From Gemmatimonadales bacterium (GTDB taxonomy: Bacteria > Gemmatimonadota > Gemmatimonadetes > Gemmatimonadales > GWC2-71-9), in assembly GCA_025929805.1 (NCBI GenBank), contig JAICPP010000041.1:1-17572 (forward strand): a stretch of 17,572 nt of DNA. The letters run 5' to 3'. Below the pieces are notes generated by a model that worked only from the letters and a program-made list of their open reading frames with translations, did no database searches and was not told the DNA's origin. Positions within the stretch are counted from its first letter, which is position 1; every line of letters begins with the position of its first letter. The translations under genes were made by a program, and so were the position numbers. Shown here piece after piece: positions 12,762 to 17,572 of the stretch.

Positions 12762-15413
12762 GTGGGCGATCCCACTACTGTCCTCGCGCTCCTATTCACC
12801 TTCGGGACCCTGGCACCCGGAGGGCAGGACTCGGTCACCAGCCACACGCGAGTTGTCCGCGCAGCACGGGTCCCGGCCCCTATCACCCTGGATGGAGCTC
12901 TCTCGGAAGCAGGTTGGTGGGCTGCCCTTCCGGTCTCTCAGTTTACCCAGCGGGAACCCAACGAGGGCGCGCCGGCCAGCGAGCGCACCGAGGTCCGGGT
13001 CCTCTATGACGATGACGCGCTGTACATCGGTGCCCGTCTCTTCGACCGGCACCCCGACTCTGTCAGAGCCCAGCTGGCTCGCCGCGACCGGGTGTCCAAC
13101 TCCGACCGGTTCCTGGTGTTTCTCGACTGTTATCAGGACCGACGCACCGGCTTCTTCTTCGGCATCAATGCGGCCGGCACGCTGTACGACGGCACCCTCT
13201 ACAACGACGACTGGGAGAGCGATACCTGGGACGGAGTTTGGGACGGGCAGGCCACGCGCGCGTCCCTGGGCTGGAGCGCAGAGCTTCGGATCCCCTACTC
13301 CCAGCTTCGGTTTCACAAGCAGAAGAGCCTTCGCTGGGCGATCAACTTCAAGCGGGAGATCGCCCGCCGCAATGAGCGGGACTACCTGGTGCCGACCCCA
13401 AGCAACGGCAGTGGTTTCGTTTCCCGCTTCGTGGATCTGGTTGGCATCGAACAGGTGTCTCCGCCTCCCCGCCTGGAGCTGCTTCCCTACTTCACCACCC
13501 GGGCGGAATACCTGGGTCACGAGGCCGCGGACCCGTTCAACGACGGGTCCCGCCTAGGCGCGGGCCTGGGCGCAGACCTCAAGATCGGGATCGGCAACAA
13601 TCTGACTCTGGACGCCACGGTGAATCCCGACTTCGGCCAAGTCGAGGTGGATCCCGCCGTGGTCAATCTCAGCGATGTCGAAACTTTTTTCGAGGAGCGA
13701 CGCCCCTTCTTTGTGGAGGGAGCCAGCATCTTCAACTATGGAGAAGGTGGCGCAAACGATTTTTGGGGATTCAACTGGGCCAACCCCAGCTTCCTCTACA
13801 GCAGGCGGATAGGCCGGGCACCCCAAGCGGAGCTCCCGGACGATTACGACTACTCTCTCGTGCCGGCGGGCAGCAACATCCTGGGAGCGGCCAAGCTTTC
13901 GGGCAAGGTAGGAAGCTGGAGCCTGGGAGCCCTCAATGCGCTTACCAGCCGCGAACATGCCCGGTTCTCACTGGGCCAACAGCGCTGGCGCCAAGAGGTC
14001 GAGCCCCTGACCTACTACGGAGTCTACCGGGGCCTCAAGGAGCTGAAGGGCGGCCGACATGGATTGGGATTCATCGGTACGGTCACCGCTCGTTCCTTCG
14101 AAGAGACTCGTCTCAGCGACGAACTGAGCAGTTCCGCTGTCGGTGCCGGCTTGGACGGATGGACTACGCTGGACCGGGACGGTGTGTGGGTGATCAGTGG
14201 CTGGGGCGGCATGAGCCGGATCGCCGGTACGGCGGAGCGGATCCGGAATCTCCAGGAAAGCTCGGTCCACTATTTCCAGCGACCGGACGCCCAGTACCTC
14301 GGCGTCGACTCGGCCGCCACCGCGCTCACGGGGTATGCCGCCAGAGTTTCGCTGAACAAGCAGAAGGGCAACTGGATGCTCAACTCTGCATTCGGGGTCG
14401 TGGATCCCGGCTTCGAGCTGAACGACCTGGGTTTCCAGTTCCGAGGCGATCAGATCAATTCTCATCTCATGTTCGGGCACAAGTGGACCCAGCCTGGCCG
14501 CCTCCTCCGCAGCTGGCGGCTCAACGTTGCCGGGTTCCGCAGCTACAACTTCGGCGGGGACGTCACCTGGACCGGTCTCTTCCTCACCGGCCTCTATGAG
14601 CTTCGGAACTTCTCGACCGGCAGCTGGTTCGTCGCCTATAACCCGAAGACATTGAGCGATCGGCGGACCCGGGGCGGTCCGCTCATGGTCAACCAGCCGG
14701 GCGTGGAATGGGAGTTCAGGATGGATTCCGACCCCAACAAGAAGTGGGTCTACGGCGGCGGACTCCACGGTAATCACTATCAGCGCGGCTGGGAGGAGAG
14801 CTGGATGGCATGGGCGGCGCTCGAATGGAAACCAGGAGCCAGAGTTTCGCTCCGTCTGGAGCCGCAGGTCGAGCGGATTCGGACTTCCGCCCAGTATGTC
14901 GACACCTTCGACGATACCCTGGCGGTGAATACCTACGGACACCGATACGTGTTCGCCGATCTCGACCAGACCACCGTCTCCGCCAGTGTTCGGCTCAACT
15001 GGATCTTTAGTCCCAGGCTTAGCCTCGAGATGTACACCCAGCCGCTTCTTTCATCGGGCCGATACTCCGGTTTCAAAGAGCTGGCCCAGCCGCGAAGCTA
15101 CCGGTTCACCGGCTATCCCGATCCTGCTGCTACCGCTGACCCCGACCGGATCATCGTGGATCCGGACGGCGGCGGGCCGGTCCCCGGCCAGGAGATCGAC
15201 GACCCGAATTTCTCGCTTGCCTCATTGCGCGGAAACGCCGTGCTGCGATGGGAGTACTCGCCGGGCTCGACCCTCTTCCTAGTGTGGACCCAGAACCGGT
15301 CGGATACGGAGACGATTGGCACCTTTCGCACTGGTCGCGCCCTGACCCGTCTTTTGGATACCCCGGCAGAGAACATCTTCATGATCAAGGTGTCGTATTG
15401 GTGGAACCCGTAG
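12762..15413 (+). CDS. DUF5916-type outer-membrane protein with CBM9-like N-terminal domain
   Basis: It has 883 residues. A hydrophobic leader (1-20, no Lys/Arg before the core, so a poor textbook signal peptide) is followed by a CBM9-like beta-sandwich (about 35-230: PITLDGALSEAGWWAA, DDDALYIGARLFD, GWSAELRIPYSQLRF). The DUF5916 signature follows (about 285-320: VNPDFGQVEVDPAVVNLSDVE then TFFEERRPFFVEG). The C-terminal 550 residues have the alternating aromatic/polar pattern of a membrane beta-barrel, ending in VSYWWNP. The substrate is unknown; sugar binding is only suggested by the CBM9 resemblance. An in-frame TAG at 12747 limits the start to GTG 12756 or GTG 12762. GGAGG at 12752-12756 is 5 bases before 12762 and overlaps 12756, so I choose 12762. 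It follows the sigma operon at 109 bases. Confidence 0.88.
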   Translation: MGDPTTVLALLFTFGTLAPGGQDSVTSHTRVVRAARVPAPITLDGALSEAGWWAALPVSQFTQREPNEGAPASERTEVRVLYDDDALYIGARLFDRHPDSVRAQLARRDRVSNSDRFLVFLDCYQDRRTGFFFGINAAGTLYDGTLYNDDWESDTWDGVWDGQATRASLGWSAELRIPYSQLRFHKQKSLRWAINFKREIARRNERDYLVPTPSNGSGFVSRFVDLVGIEQVSPPPRLELLPYFTTRAEYLGHEAADPFNDGSRLGAGLGADLKIGIGNNLTLDATVNPDFGQVEVDPAVVNLSDVETFFEERRPFFVEGASIFNYGEGGANDFWGFNWANPSFLYSRRIGRAPQAELPDDYDYSLVPAGSNILGAAKLSGKVGSWSLGALNALTSREHARFSLGQQRWRQEVEPLTYYGVYRGLKELKGGRHGLGFIGTVTARSFEETRLSDELSSSAVGAGLDGWTTLDRDGVWVISGWGGMSRIAGTAERIRNLQESSVHYFQRPDAQYLGVDSAATALTGYAARVSLNKQKGNWMLNSAFGVVDPGFELNDLGFQFRGDQINSHLMFGHKWTQPGRLLRSWRLNVAGFRSYNFGGDVTWTGLFLTGLYELRNFSTGSWFVAYNPKTLSDRRTRGGPLMVNQPGVEWEFRMDSDPNKKWVYGGGLHGNHYQRGWEESWMAWAALEWKPGARVSLRLEPQVERIRTSAQYVDTFDDTLAVNTYGHRYVFADLDQTTVSASVRLNWIFSPRLSLEMYTQPLLSSGRYSGFKELAQPRSYRFTGYPDPAATADPDRIIVDPDGGGPVPGQEIDDPNFSLASLRGNAVLRWEYSPGSTLFLVWTQNRSDTETIGTFRTGRALTRLLDTPAENIFMIKVSYWWNP

Positions 15414-15475
15414 CCGGGCCTGCGCGGGTATTCGCTATAGGATCAACATCTTAGCACAAATCGTCCGGACTCATC

Positions 15476-15504
15476 TTGACAGGGCGGAATGCGCGTCATA
15501 GTTT
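15476..15504 (+). promoter_or_regulatory. Candidate promoter of the TetR-efflux operon giving a leaderless mRNA
   Basis: TTGACA (15476-15481, perfect -35) is followed after 17 bases by TAGTTT (15499-15504). Transcription would start about 7 bases later, at or next to the A of the ATG at 15511. No Shine-Dalgarno lies upstream of that ATG, and no other start codon is available before the helix-turn-helix, which agrees with a leaderless message. CATAGT at 15497 with a 15-base spacer is an alternative -10 that would move the start by about 2 bases. Confidence 0.55.
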
Positions 15505-15546
15505 AACCGCATGGTTAAACCGCTTGGTTCAACCCCCCGGTTAAAC
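15501..15546. promoter_or_regulatory. Array of palindromic operator half-sites over the TetR start codon
   Basis: GTTTAACCGCATGGTTAAAC (15501-15520) is a perfect inverted repeat with 8-base arms and a 4-base centre, and it contains the ATG. A second copy with one mismatch lies at 15527-15546 (GTTCAACC-CCCC-GGTTAAAC). A third, overlapping AACC-N4-GGTT unit with one arm mismatch is centred between them. The three AACC-N4-GGTT cores (15505-15516, 15518-15529, 15531-15542) are exactly 13 bases apart. The array overlaps the -10 region, the predicted transcription start and the first 12 codons, as expected for TetR autorepression. Confidence 0.65.
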
Positions 15547-16149
15547 ACTGACGTCGAGACCCGAGAACGGATTCTCGATGCGGCCCATGCCGTCTTCCTC
15601 CGAAAAGGCACCGCCAACAGCCGGACCCAGGAGATCGCCGACGAGGCGGGGGTCAACAAGGCCCTGGTCCACTACTACTTCGGCACCAAGGCGGCGCTCG
15701 CCGATGCTGTCTTCGAGCGGGCCTTGGGCACTCTCATACCGCGCATCTTCGGCATCCTGGCCGATCCCAGCCGCTCGCTCGAGCAAAAGGTGCGGGATAT
15801 TTCGCAGGAGCAGATCGACTTTCACTCCCCCCGGCCTTACCTCGCCGGGTACATCGTGTCCGAGATGCACGCCGAGCCGGCCAGAATCGCCGCGCTGTTC
15901 GCCAAACGCGGTGGTCCTCCGCTCGATGTGCTCCGGGGACAGCTAAAAGACGCTGCTCAAGCGGGCACGATCCGGCCGGTCGCCGCCGAGCAGTTCGTGG
16001 TGAACTTGATGGCACTCCTGGTGTTCCCCTTTGCGCTGCGGCCAGTCTTGAGCCGCCTGCTCGATCTCGATGCCGGAGAATGGGCGGCATTCATGGATGC
16101 GCGCAGACGCCTCGTCCCCGACTTCTTCCTTGCAGGGCTTCGACCATGA
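15511..16149 (+). CDS. TetR/AcrR-family transcriptional regulator
   Basis: Dimeric repressor, likely of its own operon. It has 212 residues. The N-terminal DNA-binding domain (about 16-62) reads TRERILDAAHAVFLRKGTANSRTQEIADEAGVNKALVHYYFGTK, with the helix-turn-helix at about 38-57. The remaining helical part is the ligand/dimer domain, which is too variable to name a ligand. The start ATG sits inside a perfect palindrome and lacks a Shine-Dalgarno; no alternative start exists before the HTH. Its stop overlaps the start of the TolC-family gene (ATGA), so it is the first gene of an efflux operon, and a pump-substrate-responsive repressor is the natural reading. Confidence 0.93.
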   Translation: MVKPLGSTPRLNTDVETRERILDAAHAVFLRKGTANSRTQEIADEAGVNKALVHYYFGTKAALADAVFERALGTLIPRIFGILADPSRSLEQKVRDISQEQIDFHSPRPYLAGYIVSEMHAEPARIAALFAKRGGPPLDVLRGQLKDAAQAGTIRPVAAEQFVVNLMALLVFPFALRPVLSRLLDLDAGEWAAFMDARRRLVPDFFLAGLRP

Positions 16150-17480
16150 CTGGAGCTGTTCTGCTCCGTACATCGGGCTTGAGCGGGTTGGCGCTCGCCG
16201 CCATGCTCTCCATTGCGCAGGCGCAGGACACGCTGCACTTGGTGGAGCTCCAGGAAGCGGCGCTTCGAGACGATCCGCGAGCCGGTGAGTTCGATCTGCT
16301 GAGGTCCGCAACCGACCTTCGGATGGCGGTTCTCGGATCCGAGCGATTGCCCCAGCTAACGGTCAGCGGCTGGGCCTCGCACCAGAGCGACATTACCAAC
16401 CCGGGTGCCCGCATTCCGGGCGCGGCCTTTCCTGATCTTCCCCGCGATCGGTGGGAGTCAACCCTGGACGTGCAGCAGCTCCTGTATGACGGCGGCAGCA
16501 TAAGCCGCCGGCGTGAGGTCGAGCGGGCTCGACACACTGAGTCCGCTGCCGCCGTCTCCGTTGCGCTCTATGGTCTTCGCTCGGAGGTGAACACCGCCTT
16601 CTTTTCCGCGTTTCTCCTCCAGCAGCAGGCGGCGGAATACAATGCCCTGATCACGGATCTCGATGCGCGGCTTGCCTCGGTGCGGGCCCGGGTCGAGGCC
16701 GGCACCGCATTGAGTCGGGACGCGGCGGAGGTGAGCGCCGAACGGATACGTGCAATGCTGCAGCGGGACGAGGCTCAAGCAGCCCGCCGCGCCTCATTGG
16801 CAGTTCTGGCGGACTTGATCGGCCGACCGATCGACACCACGGCCGTGCTCCGGCTGCCTGCCGGCGAGTCTGAGGAGATTGAGCCTCTCGCCCGCTCGAC
16901 GCCGTCCGCACTGCGGCTCCGTCCCGAGTTCGAACGATTCCGGCAGACACGCGTACGGCTCGAGCGCGAAGCGCAAGCAACCAGCACCATGAACCGGCCG
17001 CGCCTGTCTGCGTTCGGTCAGGCGGGTGTGGGTTTGCCGGGACTGGACCAGTTCCGCACCACCTCTGACGCATTCTGGCGCGCGGGCCTGAAGGTCGAAT
17101 GGCAGCCCTGGACCTGGCATTCGGCTGGTCGAACCGCAACTGCCCTGCGGCTGGAGCAGGAGGTGCTCGAGCGAGAGGAGCAGGCATTCGCTCGTGCTCT
17201 CGGCCGGCAGGTGGCATCCCAGCTCGAGGAGATTGCTCGGCTCGCTGCGGCCCTGCAAGAGGACGCGCGAGTTGTCGAGCTGCGGGCAGAAGTGGAGCGG
17301 CAGGCCCGGCTGCAGCACGATGAGGGCGTCATCACGGCTGCCGATTATGTGGAGACGCGCACCGACGTGCTCGAGGCGCGTCTGACGCTGCAGCGTCATC
17401 GAGTAGAGCTGGCGCGGGCGCGAGCGAGTTATCTCACCACTCTAGGGTTCGTGCCGTCGCGAGGAGCGCGGATACCATGA
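16146..17480 (+). CDS. TolC-family outer-membrane efflux protein
   Basis: Outer-membrane channel of a tripartite exporter. It has 444 residues, normal for the family. The signal peptide is MTGAVLLRTSGLSGLALAAM then LSIAQA, with cleavage before QDTLHL at about residue 26. Two structural repeats of long helices and short strands are visible: ALRDDPRAGEFDLLRSATDLRMAVLGSERLPQLTVSGW in the first, then WESTLDVQQLLYDGGSISRRREVERAR (typical of the family), and FWRAGLKVEWQPW in the second repeat. Long helices rich in Ala/Arg/Glu form the periplasmic tunnel, and DEGVITAADYVETRTDVLEARLTLQRHRVELARARASYLTTLG is the usual closing helix pair. The open frame extends 22 codons upstream, but ATG at 16146 overlaps the TetR stop and directly precedes the signal peptide. 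ATGA overlap follows with the next gene. Confidence 0.93.
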   Translation: MTGAVLLRTSGLSGLALAAMLSIAQAQDTLHLVELQEAALRDDPRAGEFDLLRSATDLRMAVLGSERLPQLTVSGWASHQSDITNPGARIPGAAFPDLPRDRWESTLDVQQLLYDGGSISRRREVERARHTESAAAVSVALYGLRSEVNTAFFSAFLLQQQAAEYNALITDLDARLASVRARVEAGTALSRDAAEVSAERIRAMLQRDEAQAARRASLAVLADLIGRPIDTTAVLRLPAGESEEIEPLARSTPSALRLRPEFERFRQTRVRLEREAQATSTMNRPRLSAFGQAGVGLPGLDQFRTTSDAFWRAGLKVEWQPWTWHSAGRTATALRLEQEVLEREEQAFARALGRQVASQLEEIARLAAALQEDARVVELRAEVERQARLQHDEGVITAADYVETRTDVLEARLTLQRHRVELARARASYLTTLGFVPSRGARIP

Positions 17481-17572
17481 CCTCTATCAAACGTTCCCAC
17501 TTCACACTTGCGGCGTTGGTATTGGCCGTCTCTGCCGTGGTTTCATGCAAGAACGACGAAACGGATGCCTAC
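17477..17572 (+). CDS. Lipoprotein, probable membrane-fusion (HlyD/AcrA-type) subunit, cut off by the window
   Basis: Only 32 codons are present: MTSIKRSHFTLAALVLAVSA then VVSCKNDETDAY. This is a basic n-region, a hydrophobic core and a lipobox (VVSC, Cys at residue 24), followed by an acidic stretch. ATG overlaps the TolC-family stop (ATGA). A lipid-anchored periplasmic adaptor is the usual partner after a TetR-TolC pair and typically precedes an RND transporter gene. That role is inferred from position alone because the adaptor domains lie outside the window. Confidence 0.7.
   Translation, partial: MTSIKRSHFTLAALVLAVSAVVSCKNDETDAY

Overview
The window reads as chromosomal DNA from a high-GC diderm (Gram-negative type) bacterium. 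A TolC-family outer-membrane factor, a DUF5916-type outer-membrane barrel, a lipoprotein and several Sec signal peptides all require an outer membrane. The mix of an ECF sigma / non-zinc anti-sigma pair, Ser/Thr kinase, GGDEF regulator and DUF5916 protein is reminiscent of Gemmatimonadota or a neighbouring phylum. That assignment is an inference from gene content, not a database result. I see no tRNA, rRNA, CRISPR array, transposase or phage gene, and no gene-free stretch longer than about 230 bases.

Left half (1-8796), all on the minus strand. Reading in the direction of transcription: gyrA (8796-6301), a short-form threonine/serine dehydratase (6286-5258), a REC-GAF-GGDEF diguanylate cyclase (5261-3828) and a soluble Ser/Thr kinase (3831-2749). 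The last three genes are joined by 4-base stop/start overlaps, and the first gap is 14 bases, so this looks like one transcription unit. Then come a small lipoprotein (2644-2168), a small heat-shock protein (1937-1356) followed by a probable terminator, and hemA (1226 to beyond position 1), which starts with GTG and is cut by the window edge.

Right half (8983-17572), mostly on the plus strand. A secreted coiled-coil protein (8983-9675) faces a small hypothetical ORF on the minus strand (9850-9680). Next is a tight three-gene unit: ECF sigma factor (10015), single-pass anti-sigma-like protein lacking a zinc motif (10551), and an exported TPR / proline-linker / HEAT-repeat protein with at least eight regular 32-residue repeats (11189). 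A DUF5916 outer-membrane protein (12762) follows, with a leader that can fold to pair away its Shine-Dalgarno sequence. The window ends in an efflux operon: a TetR regulator (15511), a TolC-family protein (16146) and the first 32 codons of a lipoprotein that is probably the membrane-fusion subunit (17477). The genes are joined by ATGA overlaps. The TetR promoter appears to give a leaderless mRNA, and three AACC-N4-GGTT palindromes at 13-bp steps run from the -10 region into the coding sequence.

Most worth a second look are the sigma/anti-sigma/HEAT-repeat unit, the TetR operator array with its leaderless start, and the structured leader of the DUF5916 gene.
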